64,000 bases of DNA, taken from the NCBI GenBank assembly GCA_002441585.1, contig DJWS01000004.1, positions 24,110 through 88,109 on the forward strand. The letters are read 5' to 3'. Of the stretch, positions 1-8,201 are shown one piece after another (the stretch's first letter is position 1; every line of letters starts with the position of its first letter). A model generated the notes under the pieces. It was not told the origin of the DNA. It ran no database searches and worked only from the letters and a program-made list of their open reading frames with translations. The position numbers and the translations under genes were made by a program. This stretch comes from Candidatus Saccharibacteria bacterium UBA6224 (GTDB taxonomy: Bacteria; Patescibacteriota; Saccharimonadia; Saccharimonadales; UBA4665).

Positions 1-833
1 CACAACAGCCGGTACTATATTTTGGCAAGGTCGTCACCACCATGCACGACCTGACGACGCTGCGTTTCAGCAACCCTGCTAAAAATAGATTCGTCTTTGC
101 CGTTAAGCGATGGGTGTACGAGCGAGTCATCAAGTGGGTGGCTTACAAATCGCGCCACATAATCGTACCGAGCGAGTATGTCAAAGACGACATCGCCAAA
201 TTTACCCGAACCAACAGCCGCAAGATTACCGTGACTTATGAGGCAGGCGACCAAGTAACCGCCAAGGCCGAACCGTATTACAACCTAAAGGGTAAGAAAT
301 TCATCATGTATGTCGGGCGCCCTACGCCCCACAAGAATCTGCGCCGTCTGATCAACGCCTACGCTCAACTAAAACAATCTCATCCGGAACTTCACTTGGC
401 ACTTGTCGGTAAGACCGACTCCAACTACCGACGCATGGAACGCTATGTCCATAAACACGACATACCTGACGTGATTTTCACGGACTTCGTGAGCGATGGT
501 CAGTTGCGATGGCTGTTCGAAAACTGCGCCGTTTACGCCTTCCCCAGCCTGAGCGAAGGTTTTGGTCTGCCAGGACTAGAGGCAATGGCTTCGGGCGCGC
601 CGGTAGTCAGCAGCAATGCCACCTGTCTACCTGAAATTTACGGTAACGCCGCCGAATATTTCGACCCGTTGGATTTGGATGATATGGTCAGGGTCATCGA
701 GCGCGTATTGACCGATGACAAGCTGCGCCAGCGTCTTGTGCGCGACGGCCAAAAGCGGGTCGCTAAATATTCATGGAAGCGTATGGCCGAACAAACCCTA
801 GATATCTACAAGGGCATTCTGCGCGAGCAATAG
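1..833 (+). CDS. Glycosyltransferase family 4 protein (5' end outside window)
   Basis: C-terminal part of a GT-B fold glycosyltransferase that would transfer a sugar from a nucleotide-sugar to an envelope glycan or lipid acceptor. The reading frame is open from position 3 (codons for QQPVLYFGKVVTTMHDL), so the ATG at 42 is probably internal and the real start lies upstream. The nucleotide-binding half is clear: YVGRPTPHKN begins the second Rossmann domain, and SEGFGLPGLEAMASGAPVV carries the E-x7-E motif typical of family GT4. The chain ends with the usual C-terminal helix. It stands tail to tail with khpB, 9 nt apart. The family call is firm; donor and acceptor cannot be told from sequence. 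Confidence 0.85.
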   Translation, partial: QQPVLYFGKVVTTMHDLTTLRFSNPAKNRFVFAVKRWVYERVIKWVAYKSRHIIVPSEYVKDDIAKFTRTNSRKITVTYEAGDQVTAKAEPYYNLKGKKFIMYVGRPTPHKNLRRLINAYAQLKQSHPELHLALVGKTDSNYRRMERYVHKHDIPDVIFTDFVSDGQLRWLFENCAVYAFPSLSEGFGLPGLEAMASGAPVVSSNATCLPEIYGNAAEYFDPLDLDDMVRVIERVLTDDKLRQRLVRDGQKRVAKYSWKRMAEQTLDIYKGILREQ

Positions 834-842
834 GGAAATAGC

Positions 843-1301
843 CTAATTGGACTCGGCGGGTTTGAGCACGACGTGGCGGTCGCGGCCTTCGCCGACAGAT
901 TCCGTTCGTATTCCGGAGTCATCTGCCAGTTTGTGGATGACCCGCCGGTCAGCAGCGTTCATGGGCGCTAGTTCGTATGGTTCGTTGGTCTGTTTGACCT
1001 TGTCGACCCAGGCTTGAGCCTTTTCAGCCAAGCGGTCGGCTCGCTGTTGCTTATAGCCAGCGATGTCGACATTGACTCGCCAATATTCGTGCTGTTGGTT
1101 CTTGAGGGCGGTGCTGACCAGATATTGCAAGGAGCGCATGGTGTCGCCGTGCTGGCCAATCAGGAAGCCGTTCTGAGCGGTCGAGGGTACGTTGAGTTGG
1201 ATTACATCATCATCGTGCGATGCCGACACCTCGGTGTTAAGACCAAAGAACGACAACAGGTCCTCAAGGTACTGCTTGGCGTATTGAATTGACTCTTCCA
1301 T
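843..1301 (-). CDS. khpB: RNA-binding protein KhpB/Jag (KH-R3H)
   Basis: Small RNA-binding regulator, in other bacteria linked to cell elongation and division and partner of KhpA. Residues about 35-65 form a KH domain with the GxxG loop in LIGQHGDTMRSLQYL. The R3H domain follows, with NAADRRVIHKLADD near residue 115. The N-terminal Jag domain is absent or reduced to a short stretch (MEESIQYAKQYLEDLLSFFG), which is common in small forms. A TTG 30 nt upstream is possible, but the ATG at 1301 has GGAGGAAG immediately before it and overlaps the stop of the 35-codon ORF upstream in a TGATG junction, so it is preferred. Transcribed after yidC, the usual pairing. Confidence 0.88.
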   Translation of the reverse strand: MEESIQYAKQYLEDLLSFFGLNTEVSASHDDDVIQLNVPSTAQNGFLIGQHGDTMRSLQYLVSTALKNQQHEYWRVNVDIAGYKQQRADRLAEKAQAWVDKVKQTNEPYELAPMNAADRRVIHKLADDSGIRTESVGEGRDRHVVLKPAESN

Positions 1302-1408
1302 CACTTCCTCCGTGTCTCTTCCATGAGACAAACCTGACGGTTTTTCTCATCGCGCAGGGCGAAAAAGTGCAATTTTTCGCCCTGGCTGCTCTTTTCCCTT
1401 ATAGTCAT
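1301..1408 (-). CDS. Coupled small ORF between yidC and khpB (35 aa)
   Basis: A 35-codon ORF that exactly fills the gap between yidC and khpB. Its ATG shares the A of the yidC TGA stop (TGATG), and its own TGA shares an A with the khpB ATG (TGATG). Both junctions carry the same 14-nt string CGGAGGAAGTGATG, so each start has a strong ribosome binding site. The product begins MTIREKSSQGEKLHFFALRD and ends in a basic ETRRK tail; it is hydrophilic, with no membrane segment or known motif. A perfect 12-bp inverted repeat lies within it. It may be a real small protein, or a translated spacer that passes ribosomes from yidC to khpB. Function unknown. Confidence 0.6.
   Translation of the reverse strand: MTIREKSSQGEKLHFFALRDEKNRQVCLMEETRRK
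1355..1384 (-). other. Perfect 12-bp inverted repeat inside the small ORF
   Basis: The arms CAGGGCGAAAAA and TTTTTCGCCCTG are perfectly complementary around the six-base loop GTGCAA. No U-run follows on the minus strand, so it is not a standard terminator. A hairpin here would lie in the yidC-khpB message and could slow ribosomes or act as a processing site. Confidence 0.6.
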
Positions 1409-2376
1409 CACTTCCTCCGTTTTTTAGTGGTGCTCCGACCCTTCTTAGCTTTGGATTTTTTGTTTTTGGAGGTTGTCGAGTGATCTTTGGTTGCGGCCGC
1501 AGTGGTGACTATCTCGGCTTCGGGAATGGATTTTACATCTTTTGTCGAACCAGCACTAGCTAGCGCTTCGAGTTCGGTCTCGTCTTCACGCAGGACGATT
1601 GACTGCTGGATGAAAGCGACGATACCACCGACCAACCAGTACAGACTGAGGGCCGAGGGCAGGCCGACAGTGAAGAAGAATATCATGATAGGTAAGAAAT
1701 AAATGGTGCTCCGTCCGACGGCGGCGTTGACCTCGGACTGATCGGTCTGCTTGCCTTCGCCAGCCTCGCTCAGGATTTTCTTGAGGCTGCGGCCGTCCTT
1801 GGCCTCTGGCAAAAGCTGCTTGCTCTGAAAATATTGCACGACGGCACTGCCCGCCACCAATATCATGGCTGGCCAATAAATTGCCCCACCCCTGATAGCC
1901 GGTCGGGTCAGGTCGACCAGGCCAAACAGTGTACCATCGAACAAGTGGATGTTTTTACTGAGGTGCTGCATCCAGCCCAGGTCCTGCAAAAACGGATAGG
2001 CGAACTGGTACATCTGGTGGGGGTCGTCGACCACGCGGCGCAGTCCGATGTAAAGTGCGATCAGAATTGGCAACTGTAAGATAATAACGCCGATGGAGGC
2101 CAGCGGCTTGATGCCCCTCTCTTTATACAGTTCCATTGTCAGGAGGGCTTCTTTTTGGCGATCGCCCTTGGTTTCTTGCTTGATGCGCTTGAGTTCCGGC
2201 TGGATTTTGCGCATGGCCTTGGTTTGGTGCAATTGACGCTTGAGCAGTGGCCAGAGGGCCAAACGGACAATGATGGTAAAGATGATTATTGCCAAACCAA
2301 AGTTATGGCCAGGCAGGAGCGCGTAAATCGCGACCAACAGGTTGAAAATAGGTTGCGTTATAAACGTTGTAAACAT
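1408..2376 (-). CDS. yidC: Membrane protein insertase YidC/Oxa1
   Basis: Inserts membrane proteins into the cytoplasmic membrane, alone or with SecYEG. At 322 residues it is the short form without the large periplasmic domain of E. coli YidC. The first membrane segment is at residues 10-40 (LAIIIFTIIVRLALWPL). The conserved cytoplasmic hairpin follows (KRQLHQTKAMRKIQPELKRI), then segments near 95-115 (ILQLPILIALYIGL), 170-190 and 225-260. The tail is rich in Lys/Arg (KNKKSKAKKG, KKRRK), as in Oxa1-type proteins that bind ribosomes. The start has AAGGA 8 nt upstream. It lies in the standard rpmH-rnpA-yidC-khpB cluster. Confidence 0.95.
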   Translation of the reverse strand: MFTTFITQPIFNLLVAIYALLPGHNFGLAIIIFTIIVRLALWPLLKRQLHQTKAMRKIQPELKRIKQETKGDRQKEALLTMELYKERGIKPLASIGVIILQLPILIALYIGLRRVVDDPHQMYQFAYPFLQDLGWMQHLSKNIHLFDGTLFGLVDLTRPAIRGGAIYWPAMILVAGSAVVQYFQSKQLLPEAKDGRSLKKILSEAGEGKQTDQSEVNAAVGRSTIYFLPIMIFFFTVGLPSALSLYWLVGGIVAFIQQSIVLREDETELEALASAGSTKDVKSIPEAEIVTTAAATKDHSTTSKNKKSKAKKGRSTTKKRRK

Positions 2377-2422
2377 CCGTTGATTCCTTGCATCTTACTA
2401 TAGCATGACAGTGGCGTGGGGG

Positions 2423-2767
2423 TTACCTCAAGTCGGCCACCGTCACGGCCTCGTGTACCATTCGTTGGAGTTTTTTAGAGTCAGCCGATTCGACCTGGTC
2501 GCTAAAAACCGTCACAACGATATCGTAGGCTGGCACTAGGCCGGCCAGTTCGAGCCGAAGTATTTCATACAACCGCCGTCTGATACGATTTCGGACCACG
2601 GCCGATTTACTGACCTTGCGGCTAACCACGACCGCGCAACGGTAGGTGGAGCGCTTGGGATTCCTTTGATACTTGATGGCAAACCACGGGGTGCGACGAG
2701 TCGAACCATGTTTATAGACATGGTTCAGGCTGCCAAGTCCGTGGAATCGGTGGCTCCGATCAAGCAA
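2423..2767 (-). CDS. rnpA: Ribonuclease P protein component
   Basis: Protein subunit of RNase P, which matures tRNA 5' ends together with the RNA subunit; the RNA gene is not in this window. The 114-residue length and the conserved motif AVVRNRIRRRLYE (the RNR helix that contacts the RNA, about residues 54-66) identify it. The start chosen is TTG at 2767, preceded by AAAGGA 7 nt upstream and 12 nt after the rpmH stop; no better in-frame ATG precedes the conserved region. Co-transcribed with rpmH and yidC. Confidence 0.93.
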   Translation of the reverse strand: MLDRSHRFHGLGSLNHVYKHGSTRRTPWFAIKYQRNPKRSTYRCAVVVSRKVSKSAVVRNRIRRRLYEILRLELAGLVPAYDIVVTVFSDQVESADSKKLQRMVHEAVTVADLR

Positions 2768-2779
2768 GGGGATTCCTTT

Positions 2780-2917
2780 CTAGTGCGTCAGGCGAGCGCG
2801 GCCCTTGTTGCGGCGACGCTGTAAAACGTTGCGGCCGGCCTTACTGGCCATGCGCTTGAAAAAACCGTGTTCGCGCGAGCGCTGGCGTTTTTTGGGTTGG
2901 TAGGTGCGCTTAGGCAT
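2780..2917 (-). CDS. rpmH: 50S ribosomal protein L34
   Basis: A 45-residue very basic protein that begins [20 protein letters not shown] and continues with the L34 pattern [20 protein letters not shown]. It binds 23S rRNA in the large subunit. The position first in the rpmH-rnpA-yidC-khpB group, next to the origin and divergent from dnaA, is the standard bacterial arrangement. It ends ARLTH rather than the common short basic end. The short length and strong motif leave little doubt. Confidence 0.96.
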   Translation of the reverse strand: MPKRTYQPKKRQRSREHGFFKRMASKAGRNVLQRRRNKGRARLTH

Positions 2918-3162
2918 AAGTTCTCACTTTTTATTACTCACTTGCTAGAAAAGAAGTGAAATTAACAATATTTAACCCACTGATATTAACAATTTTTCCA
3001 CGTTTTCGCAAACGTAATCCACAGGTTAACAGATGGATATTTTGCCTGTGGATAACGCCACCTCGGTTATGGCAGATTTTTGCGTAATTCCCTTTTAAAC
3101 TTTTGGGTCTGTGGAAAACTATGGATAACTCGGTTATACTTGGTCACATGGGGAGTCCAGCG
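2918..3162. other. Probable replication origin (left part) with DnaA boxes
   Basis: A non-coding region between rpmH and dnaA with clustered DnaA-box-like 9-mers. There is a perfect TTATCCACA on the minus strand at 3047-3055, TAATCCACA at 3015-3023, TTTTCCACA (minus) at 3110-3118 and TTATCCATA (minus) at 3120-3128. The segment from 2940 to 3000 is AT-rich and repeats TTAAC and AATATT, a plausible unwinding region. The two boxes nearest dnaA lie just upstream of a TATACT -10-like hexamer at 3135-3140, so DnaA probably represses its own promoter. Site mapping is by eye; origin function is inferred from gene order. Confidence 0.75.
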
Positions 3163-4563
3163 ATGTCACAATACGCGACCTGGCAGGCAGTTCTTGGGGA
3201 AATCGAATTGTCAATTTCCCGCGGGAACTTCATGACATGGTTCAAAAACACCACCCTCTTGGAAATGAACGAGGAGAGGGCTGTCATTGGAGTTGCCAAC
3301 GTCTTTGTCAAACAGCAGCTGGAGCGTAAATACCACGACCTTATTACCGAAACTTTGCAGAAGAATGGCTTGCAGCCGACAACTATCGTTTACAAGATAC
3401 ATACTGCTAAGCCCTCGCCATTGCAACGGACCGAGCCTACGATCACGACCGAACCTGAACAACCCCAAGCCAAACCCAGCACTCCAACGGCATCGCAAAT
3501 TTATGAGGTCAGATCACCAGAAGATGGCGGCATCTCACACAGCTACCGTCAGGGCATAAATAAGCGCTATACCTTCGACAATTTCATCGTAGGGTCCGGT
3601 AACGAGTTGGCCTTCGCCGCCTGTCAATCCATCGCTAGTCAACCGGGCAGTAAATATAACCCGTTGTTTTTGTACGGCGGCGTCGGCATTGGCAAGACTC
3701 ACCTTATCCAAGCCGTCGGCAACGAGGTGGTTATCCGTAACCCGAGAGCCAAAGTCCTGTATGTCACGACTGAGCAGTTCGTCCAGGAGTTCGTCGACGC
3801 TATCCGATTTAAAAAGACCGCTAGTTTTGCGGGCCGCTACCGAACCATTGATGTGCTGATAATCGACGATGTCCAATTCATTGCCGGCAAAGAAAAAATG
3901 CAGGAAGAATTTTTTCACACCTTCAACGCCCTACACCAAGCCAACAAGCAAATTATCATGAGTTCCGATCGTCCGCCTAAAGAAATCCCAACCCTGGAAG
4001 AACGCCTGCGTTCCCGCTTTGCCTGGGGCATGACAATCGACATGCAAAACCCTGATTTCGAGACCCGCTGTGCCATCGTCCAGACCAAGGCCCAAAGCCA
4101 CGAGGTCGAGCTACCAAACGATGTGGTTGAATACTTAGCAACAAACATCCAGACCAACATCCGCGAACTCGAAGGCGCCCTGAACCAAGTTTTGGCATTT
4201 TGCGAAATGCGCGGACTCGATCCGTCGCTCGGGATAGCCACCAGTTTGCTTGGTGCCAATAAAACCCGACCAAAACATATCAGCGCCAAGCAAATCATCG
4301 AGCGCACCGCCCGACATTTCCAAATCTCGGTCGACGACATATTGGGACCTAAGCGCGATAAGGATATCGTGGTGCCAAGACAAGTCGCCATGTATGTGCT
4401 CCGGAGCGAGCTGCATCTTAGCTTTCCGAAGATTGCCCACGAGCTTGGGCGCAAAGACCACACCACCGCCATCCACTCGGTCGAGAAAATCGAACGAGAG
4501 AGTCAAATCGACGCCGACATTCGGGCTGCTATCAATGAAATCAAGGATCGACTGTATGCCTGA
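3163..4563 (+). CDS. dnaA: Chromosomal replication initiator DnaA
   Basis: AAA+ initiator that binds DnaA boxes and melts the origin. Domain I is residues 1-80 (QAVLGEIELSISRGNFMTWF). A Pro/Thr-rich linker follows, then the AAA+ domain with Walker A GGVGIGKTH near residue 172 and Walker B VLIIDDVQFI near 230. The C-terminal DNA-binding domain carries the signature LGRKDHTTAIHSVEKI near 430. The ATG at 3163 was chosen because GGGGAG sits 7 nt upstream. An upstream TTG at 3103 would start inside a DnaA box, and the ATG at 3148 would use up the ribosome binding site. Length 466 is normal. Confidence 0.97.
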   Translation: MSQYATWQAVLGEIELSISRGNFMTWFKNTTLLEMNEERAVIGVANVFVKQQLERKYHDLITETLQKNGLQPTTIVYKIHTAKPSPLQRTEPTITTEPEQPQAKPSTPTASQIYEVRSPEDGGISHSYRQGINKRYTFDNFIVGSGNELAFAACQSIASQPGSKYNPLFLYGGVGIGKTHLIQAVGNEVVIRNPRAKVLYVTTEQFVQEFVDAIRFKKTASFAGRYRTIDVLIIDDVQFIAGKEKMQEEFFHTFNALHQANKQIIMSSDRPPKEIPTLEERLRSRFAWGMTIDMQNPDFETRCAIVQTKAQSHEVELPNDVVEYLATNIQTNIRELEGALNQVLAFCEMRGLDPSLGIATSLLGANKTRPKHISAKQIIERTARHFQISVDDILGPKRDKDIVVPRQVAMYVLRSELHLSFPKIAHELGRKDHTTAIHSVEKIERESQIDADIRAAINEIKDRLYA

Positions 4564-4862
4564 CGCCCCAAAGATGACGCTTTGCGGGTGGGAAGAACTA
4601 GGTAAGATGTGTGTAAAAAATGTGTACAGTGTGGGTATTACCCCTGGAAAAGTAGTGGGTTTACGCACAACCAATTTGCCCACACCCCTACCCCGTGTGG
4701 ACAAACCTAGGCACTTAGCCGCAGTTTACTCACAAGTTAGCCGCCCTCATTTCCACAGGCGAATCAGCAATCACACCCCTGTAAAACGCAAGTTATACCC
4801 GTTATCCACCACACCTATAATAAGTCGCCACGAATTAAGAAAAGAAAGGATTATATAACTAC
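4564..4862. other. dnaA-dnaN intergenic region, possible second origin part
   Basis: A 299-nt gap without a credible gene. It holds further degenerate DnaA boxes: TTGTCCACA on the minus strand at 4696-4704, TTATCCACC at 4802-4810, and weaker TTGCCCACA and TTTCCACAG sites. Near dnaN the sequence becomes AT-rich. Together with the boxes upstream of dnaA this would make a bipartite origin as in Bacillus subtilis. The region also carries the dnaN promoter. Confidence 0.55.
4793..4821 (+). promoter_or_regulatory. Probable dnaN promoter
   Basis: A consensus -10 TATAAT lies at 4816-4821 with a weak -35 (TTATAC) 17 nt upstream. A DnaA-box-like TTATCCACC lies between the two hexamers, so DnaA may also control dnaN. 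The leader carries AAAGGA 12 nt before the dnaN ATG. Confidence 0.55.
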
Positions 4863-5960
4863 ATGCGCCTACAAGTCACCCAGCAAAACCTCAACCGAGC
4901 CTTAGGCACGGTAGCCCGAGTAGCCAATACTCGCAACCAACTCCCTATCCTAGCTAACGTATTAATTAGAACTAGTGGCAACCGATTGAGCATTAGTGCC
5001 ACTAACCTCGATATCGCCATCACGGAATACGTCGGTACCAAGGTTACCGAAGAAGGCTCCATTACCGTACCAGCTCGCTTGATGCAGGATTTCGTCAACA
5101 GCCTGCCAGATGGGGTTATCGATTTGAAACTTGAGGAAACCAAACTTCATATCACCACCGAAAAATACCAGTCGGTCGTAAATGGCGTGGTAGCCGACGA
5201 TTTTCCGGTGATGCCGGCTATTGAGGCGGGTGAGTCCTTCCAGGTTCCCAGTTCGCTGTTGCGCCAATCTTTGCAGCAAGTGGTGTTTGCCGCGTCGAAC
5301 GACGAATCGCGCCCAGTGCTGACCGGCGTCTTGTTCCGTGGTAATAATTCGGCACTTAACATTGCGGCCACCGATAGTTACCGCTTGGCCGAAAAACGGC
5401 TCAAACTCAAGCTGTCGCACGACGTTTCCCTGCTGATTCCGGCGACCGCCATGCAAGATCTGCTCAGGATACTGACCGATACGGAAGACGAGGTGACCAT
5501 AACCTACGATGATCAACAGGTTTTGTTCCAGGTGACGGACGTCGAGTTGGTAGCGAGATTACTCGAAGGGTCATATCCCGACTACCAAAAACTCATCCCA
5601 GCCAATTTTGCTGTCTCGGCCACACTTAAACGGGCCGAGCTAATGAACGTGACCAAGGTATCCAGCCTGTTCGCCCGCGAAAGCGCTGGCAGCATCACCA
5701 TAAAAGTCGATGAGGCCGACAAGTTGCTCAGCATTCACTCCGTGGCCTCTCAGCTTGGCGAAAACACCGCCAGTGCTAGTGCCGATATCAAGGGTAGCGG
5801 CAGCATAACACTCAACTCGCGTTACCTTATCGATGCCCTGAACGCCATCCATGAAGATGAGATAGAGTTCGCCTTCAATGGCAAGCTAGAGCCAATCGTG
5901 GTCCGGGCAGCTGGCGGTAAAGCCGATTACACACACATCATCATGCCCCTCAAGTCCTAG
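4863..5960 (+). CDS. dnaN: DNA polymerase III beta subunit (sliding clamp)
   Basis: Ring-shaped processivity clamp for the replicative polymerase. The 365 residues fit three clamp domains. The N-terminus MRLQVTQQNLNRALGTVARV is typical, LPILANVLIRT is the conserved first-domain strand, SNDESRPVLTGVLFR marks the second domain and the chain ends IIMPLKS, the family's usual ...MPL ending. Located directly after dnaA as in most bacteria and followed 35 nt later by recF. Confidence 0.96.
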   Translation: MRLQVTQQNLNRALGTVARVANTRNQLPILANVLIRTSGNRLSISATNLDIAITEYVGTKVTEEGSITVPARLMQDFVNSLPDGVIDLKLEETKLHITTEKYQSVVNGVVADDFPVMPAIEAGESFQVPSSLLRQSLQQVVFAASNDESRPVLTGVLFRGNNSALNIAATDSYRLAEKRLKLKLSHDVSLLIPATAMQDLLRILTDTEDEVTITYDDQQVLFQVTDVELVARLLEGSYPDYQKLIPANFAVSATLKRAELMNVTKVSSLFARESAGSITIKVDEADKLLSIHSVASQLGENTASASADIKGSGSITLNSRYLIDALNAIHEDEIEFAFNGKLEPIVVRAAGGKADYTHIIMPLKS

Positions 5961-5995
5961 TACGCTACACTAAGTTAATAAGGTGGCCTAATCTA

Positions 5996-7048
5996 GTGAT
6001 AAATAATATTCGGTTGCAGCATTTTCGCTCGTATGGTGACGAGTCGTTCGAGTTCAATCCAGCAGTGACCATAATCGTTGGTCCGAATGCCAGCGGTAAA
6101 ACTAATTTACTTGAGGCCATTCTGGTTTTGGCCAGAGGTGGTTCGTACCGCGCCAAAGATACCGACCTGGTTATGTTCGAATCCCCTTGGGCTCGCCTGG
6201 ATGCCCAGACCGATGGTGGTGATAGGACCATCAAGCTGACACCCAATGACCCTGTAAAAAAAACCTACGTGATAAATGATGCACAGCTCCGCCGGCTGAC
6301 TTTGCCACGGACCCTGCCAGTCGTGTTGTTTGAGCCAAACCACCTGCGGCTATTGGCGGGCTCACCTGAACGCCGCCGCAACTACATCGACGATGTCTTA
6401 CTTCAGACCAAACCGACCTATGGAACGACCCTGCGTAAGTACAAACAAGCACTGGCTCAGCGCAATGCCCTGCTTAAGCGCGGACATAGCCGCATCAATG
6501 AGCATATCTTCCCCTGGAACGTCCGCCTGAGTCAGTTGGCCGGCGAAATCGTCGCCGACCGGTTACAGCTGGTGGCCGATATACGCACATCCATTGGCGG
6601 GCTGTATAAGACGCTATCGCGCAGTGATACCGATGTAACAGTGGAATATATCAGTAGCTGCAATCTAGAACAATACGAAAGCAGCTTACTACATCGTCTA
6701 GAACGGGATCAGGAAATCGACCTCATGAGAGGATTTACTGGACACGGCCCACACCGGGACGATTTGTCGGTTTGGTTCGATGGCCGGCCCGGCGCACTGA
6801 GCGCCTCTCGTGGCGAGACGCGGACGGCAGTCTTAGCACTAAAAATACTCGAACTACATACTCTCGAGACGGTCCGGCAACAAAAACCACTACTACTGCT
6901 TGACGATGTCTTTAGTGAGCTGGATGGTGCCAGACGACACGCCCTTACTAGTTATTTATCGGATTACCAGACATTCATTACGACGACCGATGCAGATATT
7001 GCCCTGCAAAGCTTCAGTGAAGCTTGCACGGTCATACCGCTGGCCTAG
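5996..7048 (+). CDS. recF: DNA replication and repair protein RecF
   Basis: SMC-like ATPase that helps load RecA at gaps and stalled forks. Walker A GPNASGKTNLLEAI is near residue 30, the ABC signature region LSASRGETRTAVLAL near 262 and Walker B LLLLDDVFSELD near 297. Length 350 is normal. The start is GTG at 5996 with AAGGTGG 9 nt upstream; no ATG precedes the conserved MINNIRLQHFRSY start. It completes the dnaA-dnaN-recF series and faces the secretion locus tail to tail with only 6 nt between stops. Confidence 0.94.
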   Translation: MINNIRLQHFRSYGDESFEFNPAVTIIVGPNASGKTNLLEAILVLARGGSYRAKDTDLVMFESPWARLDAQTDGGDRTIKLTPNDPVKKTYVINDAQLRRLTLPRTLPVVLFEPNHLRLLAGSPERRRNYIDDVLLQTKPTYGTTLRKYKQALAQRNALLKRGHSRINEHIFPWNVRLSQLAGEIVADRLQLVADIRTSIGGLYKTLSRSDTDVTVEYISSCNLEQYESSLLHRLERDQEIDLMRGFTGHGPHRDDLSVWFDGRPGALSASRGETRTAVLALKILELHTLETVRQQKPLLLLDDVFSELDGARRHALTSYLSDYQTFITTTDADIALQSFSEACTVIPLA

Positions 7049-7054
7049 ACGGGC

Positions 7055-7756
7055 TTATTTGGGCTCTTTGACGACGAAATCGGTGGGCACCAGATTGGTG
7101 ATATCCATAGATTCTTTGAGGTCCGGCTTGGCACTGCTGCTATCGGCAATGGTGACGGTGACTTTCGGGCCAACATCGTACTCGGCCGTAACCAGCTTGG
7201 CAGTCTTGTCGAATAGTGTGATGAAACTGAGCTTGAAGCCGGTGTCGACGTCTGGGTTGCGCGGTGGGAAGTTGACGGTGCTGGTGTTGATAGTAATCTC
7301 TTTAGCATGTTTGCGATAGTCGAATAGTACCAGGCGGACAGCCTCGGTTTGCTGGGCTGACAGGCCGTTGGCGATAAGAGCATCCAGACCCGAGAACTTC
7401 ACCTCATCGGGAATCGGTACAACCGATGGTTGATTGAAATCGATGACTGCCTGAGTGGTTTTCTGAAGGTCGACATGCACGGCTACCGAGGCTTTTTTAC
7501 CACTATCGGTGCCGGTAATCAGATAGTCACCCGGTATCAGCCGGACTTTGCTGGGACCAGTGCCCACGATTGCTGCACCAGTCTTAGCACCGCTGATGGT
7601 TATGATGGCGGTATCGCTCTTGATACTGATATCCACTAGTCCGGTTCGCCTGGAATCCAAAATGTCGCGCACCGAAGCATAGACGAACCAAGCCGTGGCT
7701 AGCAATAAAGCAACGATGATTAAGTTGAGTGTGGTGTTGCTGCGTCGATTATCCAT
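7055..7756 (-). CDS. Membrane-anchored protein of the secretion locus, unknown
   Basis: 233 residues with a single N-terminal membrane anchor (LNLIIVALLLATAWFVYASV, residues 11-30) and a beta-rich extracytoplasmic part. Residues 60-90 (GTGPSKVRLIPGDYLITGTD) resemble a PEGA-type beta-sandwich repeat. No catalytic motif is visible. Its start ATGGATAA overlaps the end of the preceding gene by 8 nt, so the two are probably translationally coupled and work together. It is the last gene of the minus-strand secretion arm and could be a structural part of the envelope complex. Function is inferred from position only. Confidence 0.65.
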   Translation of the reverse strand: MDNRRSNTTLNLIIVALLLATAWFVYASVRDILDSRRTGLVDISIKSDTAIITISGAKTGAAIVGTGPSKVRLIPGDYLITGTDSGKKASVAVHVDLQKTTQAVIDFNQPSVVPIPDEVKFSGLDALIANGLSAQQTEAVRLVLFDYRKHAKEITINTSTVNFPPRNPDVDTGFKLSFITLFDKTAKLVTAEYDVGPKVTVTIADSSSAKPDLKESMDITNLVPTDFVVKEPK

Positions 7757-8177
7757 GGAACATCATCTTTTCTGCCAGGTGCCGACTGACGCTTAGTGGC
7801 AAGCTGCGGGCTGCCAGCACCGGAAAGACGGTGCCGGGCCCCAGCACGATTTCGTACTGACCATCAATCTTCTTGAGGACTACGGTGGTGAGGTCGGTTT
7901 GGCCCTTGAGCGGCACTATTGTGGCCACTACCCAATCCTTATTCTCAAAATAAACAGTGTCATTAAGTCGGAAATCCACATCATAGACCGGTACATACGA
8001 CGGATCCTGGCTCGATACCAAGCTCTGGGCAACCGTGCCGGCCAAAGCTGTGGTTGGCGGCAGGTTGGTGGGAGATACGCCCCCCAATGCGACGTAGTGA
8101 ATGGTCGTGGCGACAATCAGCGCCACCATGAAGATGCTGCCGGACCAGACGAGTTTTCGATTACTGAGTGGATTCAT
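7749..8177 (-). CDS. Small membrane-anchored protein of the secretion locus, unknown
   Basis: 142 residues with one N-terminal membrane segment (SGSIFMVALIVATTIHYVALG, about residues 12-32) and a small soluble domain with alternating beta strands (DWVVATIVPLKGQTDLTTVVL). I do not recognise a family. It overlaps the following gene by 8 nt and follows the hydrolase gene by 24 nt, so it belongs to the same operon. It could be a lipoprotein-like or VirB8-like accessory part, but nothing in the sequence proves this. Confidence 0.6.
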   Translation of the reverse strand: MNPLSNRKLVWSGSIFMVALIVATTIHYVALGGVSPTNLPPTTALAGTVAQSLVSSQDPSYVPVYDVDFRLNDTVYFENKDWVVATIVPLKGQTDLTTVVLKKIDGQYEIVLGPGTVFPVLAARSLPLSVSRHLAEKMMFHG

Positions 8178-8201
8178 ATACCTAATATCGCCTTTCCACT
8201 A

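Noticed and set aside
3103..3162. Earlier TTG or ATG starts for dnaA
   Set aside because: The TTG start would lie in a DnaA box and promoter region, and the ATG at 3148 would use up the GGGGAG site that fits the ATG at 3163.
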